From Panicum virgatum (lineage: Eukaryota > Streptophyta > Magnoliopsida > Poales > Poaceae), in NCBI RefSeq assembly GCF_016808335.1, contig NC_053136.1, positions 6,430,531 through 6,494,530 on the forward strand: DNA of 64,000 nt, written 5' to 3'. Shown here in pieces: positions 34,180-44,760 of this stretch. The notes under the pieces were generated by a model. The model searched no databases and was not told the origin of the DNA. It saw only the letters and a program-made list of their open reading frames with translations. Each line of letters starts with the position of its first letter. The first letter of the stretch is position 1. The position numbers were made by a program, and so were the translations under genes.

Positions 34180-36368
34180 TCAATGCCGGCTCTCGAACGC
34201 TCTCTGGATCCAAATCCGCCTAGCTTCCCGTGTTTTCAGGGACAAGTACGCGTCTCGTTCTCGCTCGTCCTTGAAATGGTCATGAAGAAAAAAGTACTCC
34301 TCGCTCGCCTCATCGATCCCACAATCAACTGCCAACTGCAAGCAACGCATATATGCCTCGCGTTGCTCTTGGATCCGCTGATGCTCCTTGTCATTAAGCT
34401 GGGTGATCGCCTTTGCAGTTTCGCCGTCATTTGCTTTCAGCTTGCCTAAAAGTTTTTGTAGCACCGTTTTTGATTTTTTGGACCGACTGCTGCTTGCTAG
34501 GGACATTGCTGGTTGCTCCTTCTTGGAAGGGCTGTCAGCAGTCGATTTGGTTACGTCACTGCTTCCCCTCTTACGGCTACCTGATGTTGGTAGAGTGGTG
34601 CTATACTGGATAGGGGTGTCCTCGGAATCCCTCTCTGCTGTGCTCCGTGCGGCCGCTGTTCCAAGTATGGAGCCCCACTCAATGGCAACGTCCTTGAACA
34701 TGGCGGGCAGCAAAGAAGCCCAACTTGGCTCCTCGAACTTCAAGCGTTCCACCTCCTTCAGCTTCTGTCAAAGTAATATAGACACCAATTAGCTTCAATG
34801 GCATGACATGTAGTACCAAAGACTTCAAGCATAGAAAATGGAGGTACTGTGCAAGAATGCTTACTTTAGTGTAGTGATCCCAAACATCTTTGCGGGCCTT
34901 GTACCCGCCCCCTGCTCGGCCACCCCCTGTGCTGCTTTTCAATTCAGTCAAACAAGTATGGAAGATTTTTAGCTGCCGGTACCTAGCAAGCAATTGATTC
35001 TTATCATGGTTCCACCCTGTTCTTTCTTTGAAAGCCTTAACCAGGTTCCTCCACCCTAAACGAGACATTTTACCCTCTTGACAGTTTCCTTGCTACATTT
35101 GTTCCAGCCATAGTTCACACAACGCTTCCGTTCGAGAATCATTCCAGTTGGCTCTACGGGTCTCGTTCTACGGCCACAAATGATTCAAGAAGTGACAAGT
35201 CATCAGGCATGCAACAAATTATTCAAGAAGTGACAAGTTCAATGTTCAAGCATAAAACAAGAAAAAAACAAGATTGTTGATGTCAAAGTGTTGTATGTTT
35301 TTTCAACTAGGCACACAACATTCCTTGCTGTTTATGGAAAGGGATAAGCAAAATATAAGTCCAATCAGTTAGTGAACCACTAACAGCAAAAGAGAATAGC
35401 ACATCTGAAATAAAGATTTGCTGAATTTAAGTATAAAAAATAAAGGTGAAAGGGTGCGCATTGGAGATTGTATATGCTCAAAACAAAATGGAGGTAGTAA
35501 CCTCCATGTTTAACGCATTAGCTTACAGCTACATTCTCTGAGTACATCTGAACCATAATCATATGTGTTCATAAATGGCCTCCAGACAAAAAGGTGCAGC
35601 AAGGTGCCAAAGGAAAAAAAAAATGTCATACCACCTGTATGCTGCACGAGAGTGATGCATAATACAAGGCATCAAGTACTCTAAAGATAGGAAGGAGACA
35701 ACTACTGCCGTAGCCATTCTGAATACCTTGAGGCTGTTTGTCATGCCCAACCATGACCAGAATATCTAAAAATGAACATCAGAATATTTTGTTTTTAAAA
35801 AATAAATGGACTATTGACGTAAGTAGCAAGCAGTGTGCATAGTGCCTGTAGGGTCTCAGAGAATTAACTCCAACCACCTCTGCGTATTTTAAACATGTCC
35901 AGCAAGTTCCTCCAGTTGTTAACTAAAATCATGAAAAAGATGCAATGTGGCCCCAGGTACTATGGGAAGTCCGCATCAGAAAATCAAAATCCTCAGAATA
36001 ACTGAACAATGTAAATTCAGTGGATAGTATTCAAATATATTTTTCCCTTTACAAGGCATTGCAGACTATGAATCAGGCAAGTCGCAACAATTATTTTTTA
36101 CGGTCACTTATTCCTAATATAGTTGGGCATTTTACATGGAACAAAAGTAGTCAATCCAGCAGCTCAACTGGAACCAATTTTGCATCTCACGCATCCTAGG
36201 CCGTAGGGACCATTCAGCAATCAGCACAGTCAAACAAACAGTAGTCGAATACTTGTATCCAATTCAAATGGCGGCATATAACCGTATAAAATTACATGTG
36301 GCAGGAGTGCACTAACACATCAACACAGTACACAGCTAGCAATTGGAAGTAGTAATTTGAATTAGTAA

Positions 36369-37317
36369 TCTATATATCTTATATAGATGACACACACTAA
36401 CTATTTCTCTCTTCATGCAAGGTGTCCATATCATTCCCCACTAAGTGTTCCACTAACTTGCAATCCTTTCATGCAATCTATTCATGTTTTCTTATTAATT
36501 ACAAAAAATATCCATATCATCTTTACTATGTGCAATACTTTAAATATTTAATCTATTAATATAAATCATATATGTACGCTATTTTTTCATCGCCTATTCT
36601 TCTATAATATATATCTTATATAGATGGCACTCACTAACTATTTCTCTCTTCATGCAAGGTGTCCACATCATTCCCCACTAAGTGTTCCACTAACTTGCAA
36701 TCCTTTCATGCAATCTATTCATGTTTTCTTATTAATTACAAAAAATATCCATATCATCTTTACTATGTGCAATACTTTAAATATTTAATCTATTAATATA
36801 AATCATATACGTACGCTATTTTTCGTCACCTATTCTTCTATAATATGATCAAATATTCTATTGGTGTTTCTTCTATTAGCGTATCGATTTTTACCTGATC
36901 CGATAAACAAAAAATGTTCATGTCATCACTACTTCTAGCAATACTTTTAATTTTTAATCTATTAAAGTAAAGTTATATACAAACACTATTTTTTTTATCA
37001 TCTATTCTTCTATAATATGATCAAATATTCTTTTGGTGTTTCTTCTATTAGCTTATCGGTCTTTATCAGATCCGATAAAAAGATAACATGCAAGTAAAAT
37101 GCACCATCTATTTTTCCCAATATGCAAGCTATATATCCATATCATATAGAAACTCATTATATCAGAGGCCATCATTATCCACTAGGACCAACTATTTATA
37201 TCTTCCACCGATTTTCTGTGAATGTTGCCAGCCAATCACCTTAGTATTTCTAATTTTAAATTTCACCTTAAAATTTTATTTAAGAAATACCACAGCAACG
37301 CGCGGGGTATCACCTAG
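36369..37317 (+). mobile_element. non-autonomous Helitron
   Basis: Starts TCTATATATCTTATATAGATG after an A (36368) and ends CACCTAG before a T (37318), i.e. insertion between A and T without duplication. Just before the end, ATACC and GGTAT form a stem around GCAACGCGCG, as in plant Helitrons. It carries an internal tandem duplication of period 237 bp and has no coding capacity. Confidence 0.85.
36371..36844. repeat. 237-bp tandem duplication inside the Helitron
   Basis: Two near-identical copies, each beginning TATATCTTATATAGATG and containing TTCATGCAAGGTGTCCA. A further ~60-bp word (GATCAAATATTCT..TTGGTGTTTC) repeats at 36847 and 37018. Confidence 0.9.
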
Positions 37318-37930
37318 TTTACTGAAGACTAACCGCAAAACTTTGTTTTCCTCACTCCATTTCTGTTATCTGCTAATATCTGAAATCACAAACTAGAAAA
37401 TGCATTTCTTACCGAAGACAATCCGGCGTCAGCATCCTCATCACTTGAGTCACTTTCGTTGCTTGACGGAGTAGGAACGGAGGTCGGCGCCTCCCGGAGT
37501 GTTTGGCGTCGGGTGATCCGACGTCCGGGAGCTGAGGAAGCAGAGATATCATCGCCCATAGGCACCGAAGCCCATGGCGAGTGGAAGGGTGGCATGTCCT
37601 CACGGGCGGACCAGGTACTAGCCTCGCCGTACCCTCCTGCACGTATGAAACAACAGATACATGTTACAAAACATTATAAATGTGGAAGTCGGTACGACTA
37701 ATGCACGGCACTGACCGTATGAGCTATGAACTTGACGCATCAGAATAGGCAGGACGGATGCAGAGGGGCCACCATGCCATGGTGCCATGGAGGAGGTGGA
37801 ATGCCTTGCGGGTTCTGCAAGGGAGTGTGCGCCGGCAGGAGGAGTGCATTGGTAGTACGGATGCGCCGGCCCAGTCATGGCTGCTGCAGGACCCGTTTGT
37901 GTAGGAGAAGCGCCAAAGTACGGGCTCAGA

Positions 37931-39089
37931 AACACGGATACGTGGCTCTGATGGCGTATCGCGTATCTGATACGTATCCGACATGGATACGCCGCGAATA
38001 CGCCGCCGATACGTATCCTGGATGTATCCGCGAGCTGGGCCATATTGGGCCGGGAAACCTCAGATTCAATACGTATTTGGTAGGATACGGCCCAGTTACA
38101 GCCCACCTAAAGGAGCAGGGGAGGAGCTTGGCGCCGGATCCGCCGCCGCGAGGGAGGAGCAGGGGAGGGGAGCCGGCACCGGATCCGCCGCCACGAGGGA
38201 GGAGCAGGGGAGGGGAGCCGGAGCCGGATCCGCGACGCTCCGCCCTCCCCACCCGCGGCCAGCCGGCCACGCGCGCCGGCTCTCGAGGTGGCGGATGGGA
38301 GGCGTCGGCCATGGCGGGCGCGGAGGAGGAGTTGGCCGCCTCCGCGCCTGGCCCCCGCTTGTAGGGGGAGGGAGGGAGAGCGGCCTCCGCGCCTGGCCGC
38401 CACCGGCGTCCGATCCGCTCGAGCCCGGCCGGTTCCGCCGCGCCTGGCCGCCGCCGGCGCCCGATCCGCTCGAGCTCAACCGGCTCCGGCGTGTGGGCCA
38501 GCGCCGCAGAGGCAGGCGATCGCGGCGAGGGAGGCACGCGAGCTGAGGGGTGAGGAGGAGTAGAGGGCGGCGGGGGAGGAGGAGCAGAGGGAGGCACCGG
38601 GGTGGACGGTGTGGAAGGGCAGCGGCGGCCGGACCCGAGGTCGAGGGGGTAGACGGACGGCGGCGGCCAGACGCGAGGAAGAGGCACTGGGGGGCGGCGG
38701 CCGAACGGGATCGTGGGGAGGTGGGGGAAAGGAGGGTCGGTCTGGCTAGTGAGGGGACGGGGGAGTCGTAGATAAGGCAATGGTGGACTGGGCTGGGCCG
38801 TATTGTCTAGTTTAGTGAGCTTATTTACATTTGGTCGACTACTGCAGTGTATAAATCGACTGCTATTTCGCTCTCTGTTCGATTGGGATCAACACTGGAG
38901 CTGCCCTAAGGAGGTGGGTGGTGTTGTAGTGGAGTTTTACGTTGGATTGCTAGTTTTTTATTTAATTAATATATAATATTATTTGTTTCTAAAAATATTA
39001 AAACGTATCCGCGTATCGGATTTTTGGAAAAAATGACGTATCCGTGTATCCGTATCGGCCCGATACCGATACACGTATCCGTATCCGTG
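37931..39089. mobile_element. MULE-like insertion, Pack-MULE candidate
   Basis: The ends carry inverted CACGGATACG words; both terminal zones are packed with GTATCC/GGATAC motifs (37930-38090 and 39003-39090). The core (38.10-38.78 kb) is GC-rich with a 284-codon Pro/Arg/Gly-rich minus frame and no domain. It splits exon A of the Harbinger ORF1. A clean 9-bp duplication is not visible, so the family call is tentative. Confidence 0.5.
38133..38235. repeat. 45-bp tandem repeat
   Basis: The unit GGATCCGCCGCCRCGAGGG... ending GGGGAGCCGG is repeated just over twice in the GC-rich core of the MULE-like insertion. Confidence 0.8.
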
Positions 39090-39314
39090 CTGCATAGAGT
39101 ACAGGTACCCGGAGTAAGGAAAGGCCGGCGCATTGGGTCCTCTGCTGCCCGGCGGTGCGCCACTGAAACCGGAGAACCCATGCGGTGGCGGTGGCATGCC
39201 TCCGGGACCCGGCGATTGGCTCGACGACGAGCCGAAGTAGGGGTTCAAGCCGGTCGAGAACTAGGGGCCCGGCTGTGGGTAGTTGCCGAAGCCGTCGTCC
39301 CCTTGGCCGGCCAT

Positions 39315-40147
39315 GGCAGCGCGCAGCCAAGGGGGAGGAGCAGTGGGACGAAAGCTGGAATGGAGGGAGTGCGGCACAAGAGGTTGAAGGACGGCGTGGG
39401 GGAGCCTGTTGGGCGGCGCACAAGGATGGGAAGGGCCCCGGGGGAGAGCAGAAAACAGGGCGGCGGGGCGGATGTCTGCGGACGGCGGTGGCAGCAAGGA
39501 AGGACGGCGGACGGGAAACAAGTGCGGCCGCAACGAGGGAGGGATGTGTGGCGGGACGCCGGATCCCGCAGAAGGCAGGCGCGGACCGTGTAGCGGGGGA
39601 AGGCAAGAGGCCGGGCGGCGCACCGGGTCAAGGTAGGCGGCGGTGGCTGAAAATGGGGGCACGGACCTTGGGCGGCGGAGATCTTCCACGCGAGGGGACG
39701 GTGCCGCGGCCAGGAAGAATGACGATTGGGGGCGGTCGGCGGCGGATTCGACAGACGCTGCGGTGTGGGGGTCGAACACGGGCCGGCGGCCGCCGGTCCG
39801 GCCCCGAACTTGAGGCGCCGCCTGGGCGAGTTCGACGCCGGGAGAACGGTAGAGTCCCCCAAATTTGCTGTGTCGTTGATAGAGGGCCGCGGATCCGTGC
39901 AATGGAGGGGGCTCCGACGGCCGGCGGCGGCGGATTGCTGTGGCGGCGGAGCGGCGGCGCTGGGGTCGGGGTGGGGTGGGCCAATAGGGCGTGCGTGGGT
40001 GAGGCGGCACATCTTGCGCGGGGTGTTCGCACGGGTGCGCCTAACGCGGTCGGTCGTGGGCCCCGCGCTATGGCCCCATCACCTGGGCCCAAATTTCACA
40101 CTGTTGCAATCAAACGTATTGATTGGATTACCGGAAAAATTTTCCCC
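39315..40147 (-). other. Harbinger 5' leader, GC-rich
   Basis: Sequence between the terminal repeat and the ORF1 start codon. It has long overlapping low-complexity frames on both strands but nothing with a domain. Confidence 0.5.
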
Positions 40148-40167
40148 TCCCACAACCAAACAGGGCC

Positions 40168-41075
40168 TCTGTTCCTCCCGATCGTGAAACAGCAGTTCTA
40201 ACTTCAAAGGGCGCCACGTGACGTAGCAACTAACTGAGCATTAGTCATGTAATGATCCCGAGTTAAACTGTTGATTTCGAAGCTCGCTTTTTGGATTGGC
40301 AAGCAGGTTTGACAGTCGGTCAACCATGAGCGAATTTTACGGCGCATTTGTTAGCACAGCTAGCTAGCACAAAACAAAAGGTCCTTGTGGTTCTTGCCCG
40401 CCAGTATTGCTCAACTGATTGAATTTGATTGTAATATATCTCCTCAATTAATAAGCTCACCTTTGCCCTCCTCCCCACCCACCACCCAAAAGAAACGACA
40501 CATCCTTTATATAGAACATATTAGACGCAAACTAATATTTTTGTGAAAACCGTACAAACTCCAATCTGGACCACCAGATCAATATCCAAGAGACATGGGG
40601 ATTGAACAATTTTACAATTAACCACTCGTCTCTAATCACAATTTTGCAATTAACCTGATATGTTCCCTTGTTTATAAGCTTCATATGTGAAGGGCAATAA
40701 AGCTTCATATGTGAAGGGCAATAACAGAGTCGTTTGATCTGCTTTCTTCATCCTTATTTACAACTCTAAAAAACACGTATTTTGAAGGGACTAGAGCGAG
40801 GACGCGTAGAGCGAAGATGGTTCATGTAAACTGGAAATAGACAATCCAGCCCATCTTTCTGGTGACGTCAGTATCCAATCTGTCGTGAACATGGCATTAC
40901 AAAACTGGGTTCAGCCCAGAAGCCCATGACAACAATCTAAGTAGGCTCTGGTGACGTCAGTATCCAATCTGTCGTGAACGTGGCATTACAAAACTGGGCT
41001 CAGCCCAGAAGCCCATGACAACGATCTAAGTAGGCTGGTCGTGGCCCCAAAAAAAAAGTAAAAACGGAGCAAAAG
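40168..41075. other. intergenic with two local tandem duplications
   Basis: No gene recognised. AAGCTTCATATGTGAAGGGC repeats at about 40677 and 40701. An 89-bp unit (starting CTGGTGACGTCAGTATCC) repeats at 40859-40947 and 40948-41036. Confidence 0.6.
40859..41036. repeat. 89-bp tandem duplication
   Basis: Two nearly identical copies starting CTGGTGACGTCAGTATCCA and ending AATCTAAGTAGG, directly upstream (plus-strand sense) of the tRNA gene. Confidence 0.92.
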
Positions 41076-41157
41076 CGTGGTCGGCAGGATTCGAACCTGC
41101 GCGGGCAAAGCCCACATGATTTCTAGTCATGCCCGATAACCACTCCGGCACGACTAC
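41076..41157 (-). tRNA. tRNA-Ser(AGA)
   Basis: The minus strand folds into a class II tRNA: acceptor GTAGTCG pairs with CGACCAC with one A-C mismatch; the anticodon loop CTAGAAA has AGA (reads UCU, Ser); a long variable arm GTGGGCTTTGCCCGC follows; the T arm is GCAGGTTCGAATCCTGC. G is the discriminator base, usual for tRNA-Ser. A TTTT Pol III terminator follows at 41071-41074. No intron. The acceptor mismatch may weaken function. Confidence 0.93.
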
Positions 41158-41403
41158 TTTGATGCTTCCTGTTAAATTTATGTTCACTTATCCAGTAAAT
41201 ATTCACAAGGCCAATGTGCTCCAAGCGAGATCGCCGGCTTTACGCCGTGCGCTGGACTACTGGCGAGCGAGCTCGACGGGACGAGGAGACCCGGCGGACC
41301 GGTCGTCCAGCGAGCGTTTTGGACGCTTTCCCCAACTAGCGGTCTCCACGCCGGCCGGCCGATGGCGACCGGTCCCAATCCGTCAACAACAGCGGATCAG
41401 ATC

Positions 41404-41548
41404 TATGTATCACCGATACGCGATACGGGTACGGCGATACGGTGATACGTGAGTTTAAAAAACGATATAGTGGTAGTATAGAGAGTATCGGAGTATCGAA
41501 GTATCGGATATGAGTACGGCTGGGTTAGTGAAGTATCGGTGATTCATG
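41404..41548. mobile_element. MULE-type MITE
   Basis: 145 bp with inverted ends TATGTATCACCGATAC and CATGAATCACCGATAC (14 of 16 match), flanked by GGATCAGATC (41394-41403) and GGATCAGACC (41549-41558), a 9-of-10 match of the length expected for Mutator-like elements. The interior is rich in GATACG words. Confidence 0.75.
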
Positions 41549-41558
41549 GGATCAGACC

Positions 41559-42500
41559 GATCTCCGACGTGCTGGATCACCAGTCCTCCGTCAAGTCGCC
41601 AACATGCGCGCTCGCTGCTCGCAGACCCCCCCTGCGGCCCTGCTTACCCACCCGCCGCCGTCGCGTCGCGCGCGGCGCCAAGCCGCTACCGCCGCCGACG
41701 CCGACGCGCCCCGCCTGCATTGGCGGCCGGCCCTGCGCGACGCGCCGGCCGGATTTAATTAGCTAATGATCCGTCGCCATTCCGGGCCGGGGGTTAAGCT
41801 TTGTCGCGGGGTCCCTGGCGCGGGAGGCTGGACGACGCGAGGGGCCGTGGCCCATGGGCGGGCTCGACACTTGCCGCATTCACGCCCACGCCCCTCTCCC
41901 AGACGGGGCGCGCGTCGCTGTCGCCGGCGCGATCTCCAGCGCTGCGTCGCCGGTCAATGATTGGGAATGGAATAGTCGCCGGCGGACCATGCTGACACGA
42001 CACGCGACTGACTACATCTACATGCATCAGGCTTGGGGGCGGGCCCCACGCTGGGCTCCATGATGGTCGCTCTCTTAATCTCTTCCCAAGTGTAGGCGTT
42101 GGATGCTGCTCCACTTGTGTTAGTGTTAGCTTAACAATCTTTGAAGATAAGGTAATGTGATGGCGATGTCGTGCAGGAGCAGGAGGATGTCCTGAAGCTC
42201 ACATTGAAACAGGGAAGCCGCAGTGAGGAATCTGATGGTTTCTTTTCCTCTTTTTTTTTTCCCGCGGTCTCTCTTCTTCGTGTGTGTGTCCCAATGGAAT
42301 GTTCTTTTCCGGGGCAGCTGCCGTGGTCCGGCAACAGGAACGCGGCGACGTGTCCCGTGCGCCCACCGTACTAACGCCATCCCCGCTGCCGCCGCGGCTT
42401 CCTCTTCCCACCACCACTCCGGTTGATCCCCCTCCACACGGTGACACGCCGCTCCGCCCGTTCGGGGGTTCACTGCTCCGAGCTCTCGCGCGCCCTCACG
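41559..42500 (+). other. upstream region of the POLAR-like gene
   Basis: GC-rich to 42.06 kb, then mixed. Frames on both strands lack domains. A pyrimidine-rich stretch precedes the start codon at 42501. No clear TATA box chosen. Confidence 0.4.
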
Positions 42501-44077
42501 ATGCCCGCGCCCGGCGACGGCGGCATTGGCGAAGCGGAGGCGGCGAGCACCACGAAGAACAGGAGGACGATCTCCGACTTCCTCGGCGAAGGCGAGGACG
42601 GCGAGGCGGCCTCGCCGCCGTCCCCGGGGACGCCGCCGCGGCTGCGGCTCCCGCGGTTCACCTGCGCCAGGATCAGGTTCGGCCGGAAGCGCGGCGGCAG
42701 CCGCGCAGGCCGGGAGGAGGCTGAGAAGAGCGGCGGCGCGTCGTCGGCGGACTCCCCATCAGGTGCGCGCCGCGCGCGCGGTATATATCTACGTCGTCTC
42801 GTCCAGACAGACATGACATGGCTTCCATCTAGTTGTGCTGTCAACTCATATTCGAGTGTTCCGGCCATGGCAGGACCGTCGAAGCAAGCTGCGGGAACCG
42901 CCGCCGCCAGCAGCGGCACCAGCAGTGTGGCGGCGGCGGCGCAGACCACCGGCATGGGGCTGAGCATGCTCCTCCTCCTCGCGAGGACCTGCGTGGAGTT
43001 GAACCGGATGGCCGAGGTGCGCGCGCAGATGGAGGCGCTACTGAAGGAGAGCAGAGACGAGGCCGACAGGGTGAAGGGCGCCGCGGATCACGTCGCCGTC
43101 ACGCCGGGGACCTGCGACGGCAACCTGCTGCCGTCGACGTCGGCGACCACCGCGTCGTCAAGCTGCGTCTCGGACACGAGCATGAACTGCCTGGGGATCG
43201 CGCGCGGCGAGGACGGGAGGAGGGCGTCGGCGGAGGACGAGGGGTGCGCCGGAGTGGTGGACGGCGCGCTGGAAGCAGAGCTCGAGGTCGAGGCAGAGCC
43301 CGCGCGGCGTCAACCACCGCCACTGGAGTGGACGTGCAGCACCGAGCAAGAAACTCCTGAGGTACTGATCCAGTGATCCTTGTCTGCAACTCAGCGTAGG
43401 CGTAGACAGGGCCGTACCGGCAAATTCGAAGGCCTTGTGCGAAACTATGAACTGGACCCTAGTACCATCGTTGCGCCTGCGAGTGCCCAGTGAAATCCAG
43501 AAGGTGGAAGTGCAGACGTGACTTGTGCCGTGCCTGGCGAGCGGTTATAGTGGAAGCGAAAAAGATTGCACTGCGATCTGCAGATTTGATTGAAAGACAA
43601 TGGTCAAGCGACATATTTCTTCTTCTATAACATATTTGGGCTACAGTTTGCTTCGTATTGGATCAAAATATAACTAAAACAAAATCTACTATATAACTAT
43701 ACCTAGTATACTCGTTATATTTTGGGCCCCTAAAATTTGGGGGCCCTGTGCGGTCGCATGGCCCGCACGGGCCTAGATACGGCCCTGGGCGTAGATGACA
43801 TGTCGTCCGCGACGAAATTTGGCACGCTGTGATTCGCTGATCGACGGTGGCGTGGTTTGCGTAGTGTTCGATGCGTTCGTCGTCGGACGAGGACGACGAG
43901 TTCATCGAGCTGGAAGGAGGGCGCTTCGGCGGCGTTGGTGGAGACTCCGACGACGGCAGCGAGCGGAATGAGGGAGGGGTGTCGGCGGTCGAGCTGGAGC
44001 GGAGGCTGCACGAGGTCCGGCACCGGCGGGACCGGGAGCGGATCTCGGCGCTGGAGTCGGCGCTGCGGCGCGCGTAG
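42501..44077 (+). CDS. POLAR-like protein gene with premature TAG
   Basis: Exons 42501-42762, 42874-43361 and 43865-44077 join with GT-AG introns to 320 residues. Similarity to POLAR is from memory of the family: MGLSMLLLLARTCVELNRMAEVRAQME in exon 2 and the C-terminal VELERRLHEVRHRRDRERISALESAL coiled coil in exon 3. POLAR acts at the polarised cortex of asymmetrically dividing stomatal-lineage cells as a kinase scaffold. An in-frame TAG (44075-44077) cuts the coiled coil. Beyond it the frame stays open for 34 codons (RRLMEKEMEARLLQETAA...) to a TGA at 44180-44182, the likely original end (~355 residues). Exon 1 is basic and GC-rich. Intron 2 holds a hAT MITE. Either a nonsense allele or a sequencing error. 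Confidence 0.75.
43407..43787. mobile_element. hAT MITE in intron 2 of POLAR-like
   Basis: 381 bp with inverted ends CAGGGCCGTACCGG and CAGGGCCGTATCTAG, flanked by the perfect 8-bp TSD GGCGTAGA (43399-43406 and 43788-43795). Eight-base duplication and CAGGG termini define hAT elements. No transposase. Confidence 0.92.
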
Positions 44078-44489
44078 CGGAGGCTGATGGAGAAGGAGAT
44101 GGAGGCGCGGCTGTTGCAGGAGACGGCCGCGCTGGCGCTCGGGGGGCAGCCGGCGCCGCGCGGCGTCGAGCGCGGACATTGACCCCCGCGCGCCGCCGTA
44201 CCCGTACTACTGGCGTGGCGGCTGCTGTGCAGCCACCGCTTGTACGCTGCTCGGGTTGTGGTGTGGTCCACAGGTTAACGATGATCAACGAACAAGTTCC
44301 TCTCGGCTCTGGTCTGATCTGACAGAGTGTTACTGTTACCATAACCTTTTATTTTCGATTGCTTGAAAAAAAATGGGGAAAAAAAAGAACTCGATCAGCC
44401 ACTTTGGCCGTTTCGGCAGAGTTGTTCTCTTTTGAGTCTGAGCTCTGAGCCATCGGGCGCATGCAGCACTGTAGCATCAGTCCATCTGT

Positions 44490-44760
44490 GAGGCCGTGAC
44501 GTCACACGACCGTACAAACAGAAACAGAGTCGCGCGCGAACCTGCACGGCGGGCGGGCGCGCGAGGAACAAAACGGCGCCTGCCGGGCCGTGCCGTGGCA
44601 AACGGTTGGGCCGCGAGCGGGCAACGCTGAGGCCCATCTCTTACATGGGCCGGCGCTGGCGGGAGTGACTGCTTGGGCTCGACGGCAGAGAAGAGGCCCA
44701 TAAGGCCGCCGCTGCGCGGGAAATCTGGCCCATTTTGGGGCCAATACCCCAGCTTCTAGA
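44490..44760 (+). promoter_or_regulatory. UFD1 promoter with site II and CRE-like motifs
   Basis: A perfect palindrome GTGACGTCAC lies at 44496-44505 (bZIP-type). Four GGCCCA/TGGGCC site II words follow within 44630-44735, typical of housekeeping genes bound by TCP factors. A CT microsatellite (44834-44857) lies in the presumed 5' leader. Confidence 0.55.

Larger units (their letters stand above)
34180..39314 (-). pseudogene. PIF/Harbinger ORF1 (Myb/SANT-like), interrupted
   Basis: Reconstructed exons on the minus strand are: A, 39314 to ~39090 and ~37930-37716 (split by an insertion); B, 37636-37413; C, 35167-34865; D, 34764-34180. All introns have GT-AG ends. Exon A is Gly/Pro/Ser-rich (LNPYFGSSSSQSPGPGG). 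Exon B is Ser/Asp-rich. Exon C carries the Myb/SANT-like fold (ANWNDSRTEALCELW ... GWRNLVKAFKERTGWNHDKN). Exon D ends KTREARRIWIQRAFESRH. Pong-type ORF1 binds the termini and helps the transposase. In-frame TAG codons occur in exon A (after NYPQPGP) and exon C (after LEQM). Confidence 0.82.
32424..40167 (-). mobile_element. PIF/Harbinger transposon (Pong-type), nested insertions
   Basis: On the minus strand the element starts with GGCCCTGTTTGGTTGTGGGA (40148-40167), a PIF/Tourist-type terminus. A Myb/SANT-like ORF1 (34180-39314, split) and a DDE transposase (32366-33728) follow. The opposite terminus was not found; the transposase end is cut by the solo LTR at 32418. A Helitron (36369-37317) sits in an ORF1 intron and a MULE-like element (about 37931-39089) in its first exon. 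Stops and a frameshift make it non-autonomous now. Confidence 0.85.

Noticed and set aside
39185..40201. 338-codon plus frame and three ~250-codon minus frames
   Set aside because: All lie in the GC-rich Harbinger leader and overlap ORF1 exon A; mutually exclusive and low complexity.
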